A stretch of DNA of 64,000 bases, taken from Botrytis cinerea B05.10 (Eukaryota; Ascomycota; Leotiomycetes; Helotiales; Sclerotiniaceae). The first letter of the stretch is position 1. Each line of letters starts with the position of its first letter. Below are positions 45,101-57,572 of the stretch, piece by piece. Location of the stretch: positions 806,001 through 870,000 of the forward strand of contig NC_037316.1 in the NCBI RefSeq assembly GCF_000143535.2, written 5' to 3'. Under the pieces are notes generated by a model. It searched no databases. It was not told the DNA's origin and was given only the letters and a program-made list of their open reading frames with translations. The position numbers were made by a program, and so were the translations under genes.

Positions 45101-47387
45101 ATGGCTCCCTTTAATGAGAACGCTCCAGATATCATTGTAGGGATTGATTTTGGACAGACATACACTGGTAAGTCTAGTAACGCGGTGATCATACACAAAA
45201 TACTAAAGACCACTTCTAGGCGTCGTATGGTCAAATTTGAGTAATACAAATCCGACCAAAAGTATTCAAGAATGGCCTGGATTACCTCCGGATTCAGTGG
45301 AAACAAAAGTTCCAACAACCATTGCATATTCACGCAATTCAAATGGGAGACAAGAAACCGTTTGGGGATTCTCATGTGATCCCGACGATGAATATCATGA
45401 ATTTACAAAAGTACATGAGCATTTCAAGATCTACTTAGATCAACATAGTTTGGATTTAGCTCGGAAGGGTGGTGTAAGAGATATGCCCGAAACTGTTGAC
45501 GAAGCAAAATATCTCGTGACAGATTATTTAAACCAGATTTACAAGCACGTCAAAATTTGTATCGAAGCTATTACTGGGAGTTGGAAAGACAAGAGAATCG
45601 AATTTGTTTTTAGTCTCCCCACCACCTGGGATGCTTTGGACACGGTTAACAGATTCAACGAAGCAATTAATGCGGCAGGCTTCACATCTCAAAATCCGGA
45701 TAAGCATTCGGCGAAGTTGGAATTGACCGAAGCTGAAGCTGCAGCTGTTTATTTTGTGACAAATTCTGAAATTGAGCTTGAGAAAGGGGATATCATTCTC
45801 ATTTGTGATGCAGGTGGAGGAACGACAGAGTAAGTCCTAGCTCGGATTCAGACAATCATGCACTGTAAGTGTATTAAATCATAGTCGTTAATCGCCTCTT
45901 ACAGCCTTGGTCTTGTGGAAGTAGCGGATCCAAACCCTGAAAGACCAGCATTGAAGCAGGTGGCAGAAGTTAAAGGTGTTGGTATTGGGTCAACCATGAT
46001 TGACCGAGCATTCGAACGTCTCGTACAGAATCGATTGGATGAGTATCCCGACATAGAACTTCCAGATAATCTAGCGCATAAACTAGCTAGAGGTTCGTCC
46101 TTTCAGTCCATTAAACATAACTTCGGAACGACTTCAGGTAATCATGCTGTATATATATTACGACTCGATAAACTGGGAATTGGGATTGACAAAGATCTAA
46201 CACACCCTGGACTTCGAATTGAAAAGGGTAGAATGCAATTTTCAAGGTGAGTGGATTAATATGTAAGGCGATCAATGCTAACGGAACATAGGTTCGAAAT
46301 CCAGTCTCTGTTTGATGTGCAAATTGCTGGTATAATACGTAAAATCGACAAACAACTGGATTGGATGCAAACGCATCGGAGTCATGATGATGTGGTGAGT
46401 TATTCTGAAATAGAAAACGAGATCTTGACTAAAATCCATAGAAATTTCTTGTCTTGAGTGGCGGTCTTGGAGGTTCACAATATGTAAAGACCAAGATTGA
46501 AGAATATTTCCATCGAAATCCTCGTCAAATAGCACATCGTATAAGAATTTTAAAATCTCAAGAGCCACGGCTCTCAGTGGTAAAGGGATTGGTAATAGAT
46601 AGAAGGCAACGGATTAAAGTTGGATCGGCGACTCTGAAAACTAGAGTGTTCGTATCTCAAACATTTCGCATTTTGTATGACGGCAATACTAACACAATCA
46701 AAAACACAGAGCAAGAGCAAGTTACGGTGTCTTATGTCGTCAAGAATACAACCCCGCGATTCATGTCGGAGAAACCATCATAACTGATCCTTACAACAAG
46801 AAGCAGAAATGGGCGACAATGCAAATTGACTGGATTATCAAAAAGGTATAGTGAAAAGAATTTTCCAGAAACCGACTCCCCAATTCTTACAATTATCAAG
46901 GATGACACTATCGAGACTGATTCTGCTCGAGACCGACTTTTCACGAGAAAAATTATTCCGGGAGACAATAATCGAACATGGGACACAACAATTGTAATTT
47001 CCCACGAAGATCGTCACAATCTACCCACGAGTTTCAGACATTGTGAGTTCCAATCCCACCAGTGTAAATATAGAGAATTAACGAACAGCTGCAGCGAATG
47101 TCTCAAAACTGTGCACAGTGCACTCGGATTTGAAGGAAGTCGACGAGGAAGAATTTGAACCGAAAAACCGAAAGCTCTGGCAAAGGAAGAAATACTATCT
47201 TGCCACCTTCACCGTGCGAGTAATAATTGCACCAGCAGATTTAAGGTTTGAACTATGGTTCAAGGGGATGAAATACAACAGAAGCCATGAACCGCTATCA
47301 ATAGACTGGGATCCCGCTGGAGCTTCATTGCGTCCGCGCTCAGCTGATAGACCGGTCGATGGATGGGAGAGCCGTGTGCAGTTGTAG
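45101..47387 (+). CDS. Hsp70-like (actin-fold) ATPase
   Basis: Eight exons (45101-45167, 45220-45829, 45905-46246, 46292-46394, 46442-46647, 46710-46845, 46901-47042, 47089-47387) close in phase to 634 residues. The ATPase core shows phosphate-1 VGIDFGQTYTG, phosphate-2 CDAGGGTTDLG (created by the second splice), an AEAAAVYF connect helix, and an adenosine motif LSGGLGGSQYVKTKI. The C-terminus does not match the canonical DnaK substrate-binding domain; instead it carries KKYYLATFTVRVIIAPADLR and FELWFKGMKYNRSHEP, typical of the divergent fungal Hsp70-like family related to HSPA12-type proteins. Such genes are expanded in filamentous fungi and their clients are unknown. Introns are 45-75 bp; the donors at 46648 (GTTCGT) and 46846 (GTATAG) are non-consensus but required by phase. 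Confidence 0.85.
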
Positions 47388-47780
47388 GGGAGGCTTGTTG
47401 TGTAACGATTATAGTCATAAATTCCAACGTATATAGAATAACTTATTAATAGTGTGTTGTTACTATTTAAATGCTGTCTCTCTGTTTGCCGTTTGGGGAA
47501 AATGTCGCAAAGTAGAAGCCACAGCCAAGCACAATTGTGGCTGGAGCTTTATTGACTTCCTTCACACAGGTGTCAACTAAGCAGGCAGCATCAAATAATA
47601 ATCAAAACCATCAAAAGTTATAGGGGTCCAACAACAAAGCTTCAACAGAACAGGACGCTTGGTAGTTCCTCCTTTGTATGTACTGGATCATATTCAAAGC
47701 TATATACACATTGATCCTAAGCATCTCAATCACGCTTTTCCTTCCAATTATATACAAAACTACATCCTTGCCTCTCTAGT
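47388..47780. other. Intergenic between convergent genes
   Basis: 3' flanks only. Confidence 0.6.
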
Positions 47781-48583
47781 CTAAACATAAGCAATGGTAA
47801 CCGACTTGTCAGTGACACTAGACTTGGTTAGGATAATATTCGAGCTAGTCTCAATATCCAGTATTTCCGCGCCAGATGGTGTGACCGTTTTAGAAGCAGT
47901 AGTAGCAACTGCATCGGAGAAAACAACGCTTCCATAGTTTGCGAGACCGATAGTGCTAGAATCAACGCTCAAATCCTCCATTATCCACTCAGCACTAACA
48001 CCGCACAGGGTATTCGCTGAGGAGACGGTTTTGGTGTATGATTTTCCGGTAGATTTGTTTTCCATAACAACGGTTCCTTGGTTGAGACCACTAGTGGTGA
48101 GATTTACGGAGATAACCTGAAGCTGTTAGTTTGGTTCTTGCAATGCGGCAATACGAATAGGCAACTTACATCTTCAGCTGTGAGAGTACCCAAATCAATG
48201 ACTTGAGTATCGGCGGGGTACCATTCATACCAAGCATAGTATGATATTTCACCAGTAGATTTCTCAACGGTGGCATCAACACCCGCTTGCCAGAGGTTGT
48301 TACAATTGTATCCATCAATGCCAATCCAGGTAGAGGCCGTGAAGTCTGATGCGGAGGTCTCTCCTGTGGTGCCAATCGCTGGCTTGGGTATCGGAAAAGA
48401 AGCAGAAACACCGGTGTAGACAGCACCAGTAAGAACGGCACCAGCCCAGCTCTCATTATAGTATTCAGAACGAGCAGCATTCTTGTTTCGTTGAGCAAGT
48501 CTCTGCTTGGCGTTGAGCTTCGTTGTTGGTGCTGCAACAGCCGAGCTTGCAGCGAGAGCCGCGATAGCAATTGAGTACTTCAT
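47781..48583 (-). CDS. Secreted glutamic peptidase, G1 (eqolisin) family
   Basis: Exons 48583-48170 and 48116-47781 join in phase 0 across a 53-bp intron to 249 residues. A signal peptide (MKYSIAIAALAASSAVAA) is followed by a short basic pro-region (AKQRLAQRNKNAARSEYY). The mature part reads NESWAGAVL, then WIGIDGYNCNNLWQAGVDAT with the putative catalytic Gln at 99, YYAWYEWYPA, and AEWIMEDL with the putative catalytic Glu at 181. These two residues and the two cysteines (94, 176) correspond to the scytalidoglutamic peptidase/aspergillopepsin II family, acid endopeptidases active outside the cell at low pH. The propeptide is shorter than in aspergillopepsin II. The chosen start is the ATG directly before the signal peptide rather than the in-frame upstream ATG. 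Confidence 0.9.
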
Positions 48584-49601
48584 GTTGATAGATGGTAAAG
48601 ATATTTGCAAGGACAAAAACAGATAGAACGAGTAGAGATTTGAAGCAGCTTGCTTTGGAGAGAATCAAAGAACAGAACGAATGAATATAACTAGCAAAAA
48701 CTGTCAGATGAATGATAGACTTCAAAGCAACTTGGCTGAGCTTAAAGTTATATAAGAAAGACATCTTTCCCAACCATCATATTACCATGTCATTTTCAAT
48801 CTGTAATTTCAACCAGTACTATACATGCTCATAGAGCAGTACGAAAATTCTAATTTCCATATTGCAATGGAAATTATGGAAGACTGGTAGAATTTCGTTT
48901 CAGTTTCATGTAGATTATCTTCGAGGAGATTCAACTGCCGATGATCATTTAGCAACCGGCTTTCAGTAAAATCAGTGGAATCAGTGGACCCATCATATCA
49001 TGGATGGCACTCGGTCTCAGATCTTATAGTGTACACGATATGAGAACCAAACTCTAAAATCTGGAGAACTGTTGCTCATCTATTCCGTAAGCTGGACATA
49101 TTGCCAAGAGCACTTAGAACTGGCAATATCATTCGCGTGAGGGGATTGTGTGAATGCCAGGACGTCTTGTGAATGTCATGGTGAGTTAGTTTCGTAAGAA
49201 GATTGATGGGAATCACCAGTGGTGAATGAATCCATTCGGCTTACCTAATGTTGAGAATGCAAGGGGCTACGTTTCAATTGGTCTAGAACGAATTGGACTA
49301 CTAGGTTCTACGTAATAAACGAATGAGATGAGGTGTCAGCCTTGTCAAAGTTAAATTTACAAGGCTGCAGATACAATATCATCAACTTGCATGATAACCA
49401 TCATCGAAACATGTACACAATATATCCAGCGACAACCTTCAACGATACGCGTGGGGTCTTTCAGAGCTCGTAAATAAACCCACCTGGTTTTATCCGGCAA
49501 TTAAATAAAATAACGACGAGATTACTTCCAAACTTACAGGCCTCTAAGCCCACGGTTCTCGAGGTTCACCGAGGGAACCTCATCTCAAATCGCAGAGCAA
49601 G
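48584..49601. other. Intergenic between divergent genes
   Basis: Upstream regions of the glutamic peptidase and of the PIG-P gene. No gene is seen. Confidence 0.6.
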
Positions 49602-50471
49602 ATGACATCCTCGTCAGCGTCTTCCTCACCTCCACCACCCGACCCTGACGACTACCTATTCCAATCAAACTACCAACCAAATCCCACACACCCGAATTCC
49701 TCTCAACCCCTAACGCCCCGACCACGTTCTCGACCTAGCTCTTCCTCGTCCTCCGAATCGCCCTCACCACCCCCTCTCCAACACAACTTCTTCGCACCCC
49801 CCTTTTACAACCGACCTCCCACACCTCTCCCCCCCTCCCCCTCACTAACCAGTCTCCTCCGGCCCTCTCGCCCTACCACCCCTGATTCCTCGGCCGATGA
49901 GCTCGAGCCGCCGGTCCCGCGCGCCTCCCCCAAGGTTCCAACCTACGAATACTATGGTTTCGTACTCTACCTTTTCTCCTCTCTAACCTTCCTGCTCTAC
50001 CTCCTCTGGTCCTACCTTCCATCTCCCTTCCTACACGCGCTAGGAATCTACTACTATCCCAATCGCTGGTGGTCTCTCGCGTTACCGAGTTGGATTGTCA
50101 TGCTCCTCGTATATATCTATGTTGCGCTCGCGAGTTACAATACTGGATATCTTACTCTAGGTATGAGTAATGTGGAGACGATTATAGATGGGGCTGCGAA
50201 TGTGTGTTTAGTTGATGGGAGGGGTATGGCGGGAGCGAGTCATGCTACTCAGGAGGAAAATGCTAGGGAGAAAGATAGGAGGAGAGGCAAGGAGAGGGAA
50301 AGGGGTACGGGCTATACTGGAGGAGGGAAAGAGGCGGATGTGAGGGCGTGGAAGAAAGTTTGGAGTCGAGGTACGGATGCTGTTATGGATGTACCATTGG
50401 GTGGTGTATGTGAAATTCTATATGGAGATGGAAGGGAAGATCTTGAAATGGACGATGATGACTATTATTGA
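49602..50471 (+). CDS. GPI19: PIG-P subunit of GPI-GlcNAc transferase
   Basis: A single exon of 289 residues. A long Ser/Pro-rich N-terminal extension (1-110) precedes the PIG-P domain, which starts at PTYEYYGFVLYLFSS. Two transmembrane segments follow at about 118-138 and 161-178, separated by LGIYYYPNRWWSLALPSW, the family's luminal-loop signature. The segment after helix 2 (ASYNTGYLTLGMS) is also typical. PIG-P/Gpi19 is a small ER-membrane subunit of the complex that adds GlcNAc to phosphatidylinositol, the first step of GPI-anchor synthesis. The yeast protein is about 140 residues; fungal orthologues in Pezizomycotina have extended ends like this one. The hydrophilic C-terminus ends in an Asp-rich cluster. 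Confidence 0.9.
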   Translation: MTSSSASSSPPPPDPDDYLFQSNYQPNPTHPNSSQPLTPRPRSRPSSSSSSESPSPPPLQHNFFAPPFYNRPPTPLPPSPSLTSLLRPSRPTTPDSSADELEPPVPRASPKVPTYEYYGFVLYLFSSLTFLLYLLWSYLPSPFLHALGIYYYPNRWWSLALPSWIVMLLVYIYVALASYNTGYLTLGMSNVETIIDGAANVCLVDGRGMAGASHATQEENAREKDRRRGKERERGTGYTGGGKEADVRAWKKVWSRGTDAVMDVPLGGVCEILYGDGREDLEMDDDDYY

Positions 50472-51370
50472 GCTTAAAAGGAAAGAAGGCGGGCGAAAAG
50501 CAATCTATACCCATATTTGTTGCATTTTTAATGCTTAAGTATAATGATATCTAATGAACACAATCCTGCAAGATGCCCTGCGCAAGTTCAATCTCAATTA
50601 TTGGATCAGAGCATCCACCTTTTATCATTACTTCAATCTCATTACATGGGTTACTCATACATGACACGATGAAAACTCGTATATGATTCCAAGAAAATAG
50701 GTATCTTCATTCCATTGTTTGTACAAGATTGGCCTCCGCTCTATACTTTCCCATAACATAACCCGTGTACCCCCTATGCCTTCCACTTCCATGAACGAGT
50801 CGAGCAAATTGTCTAATTAGCTCACTCACCCATGCACAACCCGTCAAAACAACACATCTACCATTCCTTTTCCTCCCTTCCATCATCAAATCATCTCCCA
50901 TCAATATTGCTAAAAGGCCAATCAAAAAGTTATCAGCAGACTCACTTTCTGCCGAATCAAGAAAAACAAAAGTATCATCTAAACTACAAAAACATTATCT
51001 CATCTTTCATCTCATCTTAACACATGCTATTTTCCACCTAGGATTGGAATATTTCCTCCAAATTTATCGATCCCTACTTTCTACTCCCAAATCATGAAAG
51101 TACAATTTGACTGAAGTACGCCCTTCTGCCACGCAAGAACAACCCCTAAGTGCGTGAAAAGATATGTTGAATGGTGAAAAATGCGAAGAGAATGCCAAAT
51201 AAATCGAAGAACATTCATATGTGAGATGCAATGCATATAACATCCAACCTCATCACTCCTTTCGACCATCCTTTCATTCATTCCATAGATCCATGTAGAA
51301 GATGTATATGCGTTTCATCTCAAATGAAGAAATTAGAGGAAAAATATTGAATATGGGGTATTATCACAAA
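50472..51370. other. Intergenic between convergent genes
   Basis: 3' flanks of PIG-P and striatin. No gene is seen. Confidence 0.6.
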
Positions 51371-53983
51371 TTAGCGCGCAAAAACTTTTACGACGCCATC
51401 ACCTCCGCCACTAACGATCCATCTTCCATCTTGACTCCATACGACTGAGCATACACCTTCCCCACGCATAAGTCGATGACTTGTCATCTCTTGTGTACAG
51501 CTACGTGTCTCTAGAGACCAGAATCGTAGGCTGGCATCATGACCTGCAGAGACGAGCTCACGTCCATCAGGGGATAGTGAAAGAGCAGATATAGCTGCTG
51601 GATGAGCAAGCATGTTGTATGTGCATTGACCTAAATTAATTAGTTATGAATTGTCGGTGAGGTTAGGGGGTAATTTACCGCTATTAGCATCATAAAATCT
51701 AATGAAGCGGTCCTCATGGCCACTGATGATAATGCCTTCAACACCACCACTTCTACCTGTTGCTCCACTAACAACATTCTCATCTTCAGACATTCCTCGA
51801 TTAGAGTCAGAACTCAAGGAACTATCAAGGCCAGTAGTAGTTGCAACAATTGCATTGACTCCTGTTGATTGGGTACCATTAGATGTTTCCAGACTTGCCA
51901 TAGAGGCAACTTCTTCACCAGTTCTTGTATCATATACCAAAACAGCTGCGTCAGAATACGACACGGCAAATGATTCGCCTGAAGTGGCTAAAGGTGTTAT
52001 ACAAGTAGGGGATGCGGTGCTATTAGGTCTAGTTATCGAATGTATTAATGTGTAATGGAAAGGCGAAGTCGAAGCAACGCTTGGTTGAGGAGATGATGGA
52101 AATGCTGAACCAGATGACATTGAGTTACCTCGAACTCTGCCACCTCTTCGATTACCTCCACCTGAAGGCGATACAAGTTGTGGAGGTGCGCTTACAGACC
52201 ACACTTTGACACTGCCATCTGCAGCACCACTCGCTAGAATAATACGATCTGGTCCACCAAAAGCATTAGTTTGACCAAAGATCGATCCAGTTGTACCAGG
52301 AAGTACACAGACTGCCCATACTGCATCTGTATGACCATCGAGAGTCGCTTTAGGATCCACTCGCCCTCGCTCCCATACTCTAACAGTAGCGTCTTGGCCA
52401 CCAGAGAAGATCCATCCGTCACCTTGTGCGCGTCCACCACTGGCAAAGTTTTGTGATGGAGACCAAGCAGTTAAGCACATGACAGCTCCAGCATGACCAC
52501 GATGAGTAAAATAACTTTGAATATCCAAATCATTGGCACTGACATGGAATGTACCTTGATCTTCATAACGGGCGGGAATGATCCATCTTTTAATTGTACC
52601 ATCGTCGCCTGCTGTGCATAATTCTGGTTCTCCAGGACTTCCACCTCCAGTAAATATTACCGAACGAACTGCATCTAGGTGACCTCTAAGTCCGAATCGA
52701 ACTTTGAAACTACCACTATCCGGCCTCTGTGTTGGATTTAATGAAAGTTCATGTTCGCCACTTTTCCTTCTTGACATGGAGGTTTTTCTCCTATGTGAGC
52801 CTGGACCACGAATAGGCGATTTTGGTATATCTTGCGCTGATGGAAATACGTCTGTATCAGGTCTCTGAGTTGCAATCTTATTTTCTTGTTCTGCAGTTTG
52901 AGTTGGTTCATTGAAATCCCATCCATCAGTATCAGAAGAACCTGACTTCTCTGTCGCTTCTTCCGTTTCAACGGGTCGTCCATAGGAGTCATAAGAATGA
53001 TTGACTTTTGTAATGGGCTCTTCCGCCGGTTGAGCCTTCTCAGGAGATCTAAATGTAGAAGACCATTCTTGCTGGGAAGGTTGTGGTAAAGGTAGTTGGT
53101 CTGTTAAAAACCTTGGCGCTGAATTATCGGGATTTTGTACTGAATGTTTATTGGGACTTGGAACTGGTGGTGGATTATGGTTAGGTGTTGGAGAAGGCGC
53201 AGGGGGAGCTCTTGATAATTCTGGTACTCTCATGACTTTTGACCCAGCGTAGCGCTGTTGCATTTCCTCGAGATTTTGGTGTTGAGCTTGGCTAACTCCG
53301 AAAGGCAGAATCTCCTCCGGTGGTGGTGGGGCTTCTCGTGGTGGCATAGGATTTGGTGGCGCGACCAGAAGATAAGTGAGCTCTCCTTGAGATTTATCCA
53401 TAAAATCTTTCATGTTACCTTTCTCCGCTTGAAGCGCCTTTTTCGCATCGGGTTCTCCATCAACCGCGAGGAATGAGTTGTGTGCCTCTCTTTGAGTTGC
53501 TACATCTATTAGTTTTCAATAATCACAAGACTTTCAATTGACTTACAACGCGACTCCTTGTCCTTGGTCTCTTTATTTGCTGGCACCGGCGCTGTGCCAC
53601 CAGATTTGATCGCTTTCAATTGTGCCTCTCGATCCTTGGCCACTCTCTCCAACATTGTAAGGAATTTCTTCAAACTCTCATTTGACCCTTCAAGTTTTCT
53701 AGTATTGCCCTCTAACTTGGCTATCCTACTTTTCATTTCTTGTCTTTCGATCTCCCAAGCATTTCGTTCCCTTTCATGTCGATGCCACTCAGTTTGTAAG
53801 AATCGCATAACACCTAACTGCGAATTAGTTTAACCAAGAGAACAAAACGGCTAAGCGCATACCTTGCAGTGTGTATTCTGTTCCTTGAGGCTGATTTGCT
53901 TGGTTTCCTCCATCACCTACATTACCACCTCCATTATTTTGACCTCCACCACCCCCCATACCAGATAGAGACTGCCAGGCCAT
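51371..53983 (-). CDS. pro11: Striatin, STRIPAK scaffold
   Basis: Four exons (53983-53863, 53813-53547, 53499-51679, 51630-51371) close in phase to 822 residues. After a Gly/Asn-rich start, [20 protein letters not shown] opens the N-terminal caveolin-binding/coiled-coil region of striatins, continuing as a coiled coil ([20 protein letters not shown]). A long Pro/Ser-rich linker leads to a WD40 propeller, with blades recognisable at [43 protein letters not shown] and [15 protein letters not shown], ending in VVKVFAR. Striatin is the PP2A regulatory B''' subunit that assembles the STRIPAK complex. Orthologues (PRO11 in Sordaria, HAM-3 in Neurospora) are needed for hyphal fusion and fruiting-body development. 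The last splice joins NANSG to [13 protein letters not shown] within the propeller. Length and layout are normal. Confidence 0.93.
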
Positions 53984-55167
53984 CTCGTTCCCCAGGCCCA
54001 GGCCAGTCCCTCTTTTATAACCTAGAATCCGCCTTGTGCGCTAATTTCGCATCCAAATTCGAGGGCACGATGAGCATTTGTTAATCTTGGTTGGCGCAAG
54101 ATATGTCGAGTGGTCGCCAAAGACAACGAGGCCTTAATTTTTCTCCAGCAAACTACCAATGCTCAATTGAACATCTTTGCGCACAGAACTGGTGGAGATA
54201 ATCAAAGTACAAGAGAGGTCAATAGTATGAGATTTATAAATCTATAAAACTTTTATGATGCGTCTGTACAGGTTTGTCGCGTACGTGAAACGTATGACAT
54301 TCAAAATCATAAGAAGGAACTCTGAAGGAGGGCGTTTCCTTCCAAATAGAGATCGTGAGCTACCAACCAAGCCAACTATCCAATTCTAAGCCGAAATCCA
54401 TGTGTCAGGCCGCTTTTAAGGCCATCACAAATGCTTTGCCTGGGGTATTGTTGTCTTGGGGGTGTGGGTGACGCCGCCTTTAACTTAAAGTGGTCATAGC
54501 TCCCATGTATTTGAGTTTTGGGGGTCTGCGGATAGATACAATCTAAGAGGGACCCTCGAACCTTAAGATTGGGATGGATGCTGTGTTTGCCTTTGTGTTG
54601 ATCTGTTGCTGCGGTTCTATACAAGACTCATCGGTGGGTTGTCACTGCATCTTGTTGCTCGCACTTCGAGATCTTTCGAGTCACCCTTTGAAAAACCAGC
54701 ACAAGCACAGTATTATGACTTCAATTTGTAGCGATGAGACGAAACACTCTGATACCAGCTATTGGTGTTGTATCAGCCCTAATGGCCTTGTTGATAGCAA
54801 ACAATGCATGCGCCCATCTAAAGCGTTTCATACGAGAACTTTGATATCAGTGTTCTAACACGAGTGCAGCGAGCTGGGGCGTTTGGAGGCTTGCATAAGG
54901 CCAAAAAGGAATTCATGTGTGCATCCCTGTCATACAAAAAGCAAGTGTTGTAGTATGATTATTGCTGAAGGATTCGTAGATATCCTTCATGTACATATGC
55001 ATGCCTCGGAAAATTAACAAAGTCTAGCCTTTCCAGCCTCGATCACGATGGTCATAGATATGACTTGCAGACTCCAAATCCCTCCCATATCGCTCTCAAG
55101 ACTCATTAAGATGTAAGATGTAACTCAATATATCAATGCCATACCCACACCCATACCCATACCCTCC
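53984..55167. other. Intergenic
   Basis: Striatin promoter side and the 3' flank of the Rad14 gene. No gene is seen. Confidence 0.6.
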
Positions 55168-56406
55168 TTAAAATTCCAATTCTTCAACCTCCATCCCGCA
55201 CTCTATACAACTCTTCACACTCATTCCATCTTCATTCTCCACCGTTTGACCCCATTCGTGTTCGTGTTTCCCATTACTAATCGCATCTCCAAACTTTCCA
55301 CCTTTTCCATCGCCCGCTAAACCCCTCCTATATGCTTCGGTTCTCGTCTTCTTCTTTAATTCTTTCAATTTACTCTTGAACTTTTCTTCTTTCCTCTTCT
55401 TCTTTTCTGCTTCTCTCTTTTCAAATTCCGCATCTAATGCTTCTGCACTCCCCCACTTCGTCTTGAATGCATATTCCTCCACTTGATATCGTAGGAACAA
55501 CATCATGTCATGCCAATGTGATTTATGCGGATTGGGCTTATTCAGATGTGGCAGTAGCTCTCCATCTTTTAATTCCGCTACAGAGAAGATTAGTCCAAGT
55601 CCATTATCATGTAGAAGTCATGGAAACTCACGATCTGTAATAAGATAATCCTCCTTTGCCTCCGTCTTAGTTAACAAACTATATTTCTCCGGAAACTTCT
55701 CCTTACACCCATTACAGACCCTACATTTAAAGACCTCATCCCACACAAAATCAATCTCTAAACTTTTACACTCTCTACACTTCTTATTATCCCCTCCAAG
55801 CACACTCAAGCCGGGTTCAAAAGGTCCCTCTTTCCTATTTCGCAACCCTTTTAATAACTGATGTCTTTCCCATTCCTTTAGTGTCATATGCGCAGGTTTC
55901 TCGCCCTCTTTCGATGTATGTAATGCCTTATTCCATGGATCATCCTCTACAGCTAAGAATCCACCTTTCGTATCCGTCATCTTACTGAAATCATGATCAA
56001 CGTATTTCCGAAACTTCCGCGCAGCTTGTAGTGAGGAATCATCGGCTCGCGCATCTTTGGTAGTTTGTCGCGCATCGCGAGAAGTGGCTGGAACTGATGA
56101 GGTTGAAATAGAGGCGTGAGTGCGTTTTTGGCCTGCGAGGGTTATGTCGGGAGTAGCAATGAAACCTGAGGGAGTACGATTGGTATCATTTATAGAGGAT
56201 GCTTTCTCGCGAGCTATAGATTGCTCGCGGAGTGCTTTAGCCTTGAGCCTGTTTTCTTCCTAATAAAATAGCTTAGTAAATGAGGGTTCAAATTGTCTGA
56301 ATAGCTGCCTGGTACTGACTATTCTTCTCTTAACATCAGGTGTTGGCGGTGATGTGACTTGAGATCTAGTTCTTCTAGCAGGCGGGGGAGTATTTGATCT
56401 TTCCAT
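55168..56406 (-). CDS. RAD14: DNA repair protein Rad14/XPA
   Basis: Three exons (56406-56320, 56259-55632, 55577-55168) close in phase to 374 residues. The C4 zinc finger is C190-x2-C193-x17-C211-x2-C214, exactly the XPA spacing. It is followed by KFPEKYSLLTKTEAKEDYLI and, across the second splice, TDPELKDGELLPHLNKPNPH and then the DNA-binding helices WHDMMLFLRYQVEEYAFKTK. A basic coiled segment (EKREAEKKKRKEEKFKSKL) and a final CIECGMEVEELEF complete the XPA C-terminal domain. The protein verifies damage in nucleotide excision repair, binding kinked DNA and TFIIH/RPA in the nucleus. The N-terminal 110 residues are disordered and contain basic nuclear-signal-like clusters. The adjacent Pho88 gene lies on the same strand upstream. 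Confidence 0.95.
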
Positions 56407-56867
56407 AATGTCAAATTGTATAAAATATGGCAATAATGAAATTGTTGATGTTGCATGTATTTTGTAGAGTTAATTTGTAGCAAGGCTGAACTTGGGGAAG
56501 TGGCGACAAGTTTAAAATGTTCAGCCTTGGTGTTTTTGGAGTGCGCTAAAGCTAGATTCGTCATGCTTCCTCTGAGACCACAAGGTGAATGTATTGAACC
56601 ACAAAAAATTAGCTTTTTGAATTCAACGGACAACAACGGACAACAATGAATAACGTATTAATAGAGTATAATGTAGAAAGTGATGATGGTATTGAAGGGT
56701 AGTTTCCATCTTCTTGTCTCTATGATACAAACGAGATAAAAAAATCTCTAGCCCGTCCATCCCCCAGTTTTACCGCCCCATGCACCTGGACTTGAAGTCC
56801 AATCCCCAGTTTCCTGATTCCCCCAGTCTTTGATAACATTACATCGTGTAAGTCTGATGCTGAGCAT
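56407..56867. other. Intergenic
   Basis: Rad14 upstream region and Pho88 3' flank. Confidence 0.6.
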
Positions 56868-57572
56868 CTATTCGTCCTTAACACCTCCACGACCGGCCTT
56901 CTCGGCAGCCTCAATAGACTTCTTATCTTGTGTTGGGGAAGCTCCACCTTGAAGACTGCTCATCAAACCGGCTGGTGCCTTGAATGGTCTCTTCAAGTCT
57001 CCAGTGGCTGGCTGTCCGAAAAGATGAATCTTAACCATGTTACCCTCGAATGCGCCCTTGAGTGGGATAATAGATTGGATCATGAGAGGGTTGGTATATT
57101 TGAAATACAAATGCATAACAGCCATCATTCCAACACCCATCAATTGTGCCTTGTAGAGAGCCTTCATTTGATCGCTATCGTATTTGTGGACGGTGGTGGT
57201 AACAAGCTTAGGTTCTTCGGCGGAACCCATTTGAGGTTGCTCAACGTATTTGAGAGTGGTCATATCTATATCAGTAGCTATTAGTATCCATGATAACTAT
57301 GCGCATGAATTATGCTACATACCCTTCTTCTTGTTGATCAAGAATTGAGTATAAGCGTAAACGCCCGCGATGATGATGTTTGATAGAATGTAAATTCCAC
57401 GGACAATATTCAAAACGTTGGGATCCTCAAGAGGAACACGTTTAGAGACTTGCATCATCCCAAGGATGATGATCAAGTTGGTTCTATCCAGATCATCAGT
57501 AACAATTTCGAGAGAAACGACCAGAGGGGGCTCAGGGAAAGTTATTGCATACACTTGAGGACTGAGAGCCAT
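56868..57572 (-). CDS. PHO88: Pho88/Snd3 ER membrane protein
   Basis: Three exons (57572-57553, 57483-57323, 57265-56868) close in phase to 192 residues. The tiny first exon encodes MALSPQ plus two bases; splicing over 69 bp gives MALSPQVTNLIIILGMMQVS, the family's N-terminus. Reading through the intron instead would add 23 non-conserved residues, so the splice is preferred. Hydrophobic segments are NLIIILGMM, YILSNIIIAGVYAYTQFLI and QLMGVGMMAVMHLYFKY. The conserved block IQSIIPLKGAFEGNMVKIHL and FGQPATGDLKRPFKAP is diagnostic. Pho88, also called Snd3, is an ER protein that takes part in SRP-independent (SND) targeting of membrane proteins; the phosphate-transport label comes from an older yeast phenotype. 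Confidence 0.95.

Noticed and set aside
48166..48570. 134-codon alternative frame inside the glutamic peptidase gene
   Set aside because: Low-complexity Leu/Ser/Pro shadow of the peptidase coding strand.
57484..57552. Read-through N-terminus of Pho88
   Set aside because: The continuous frame adds residues absent from the family; splicing gives the conserved PQVTNLII start.
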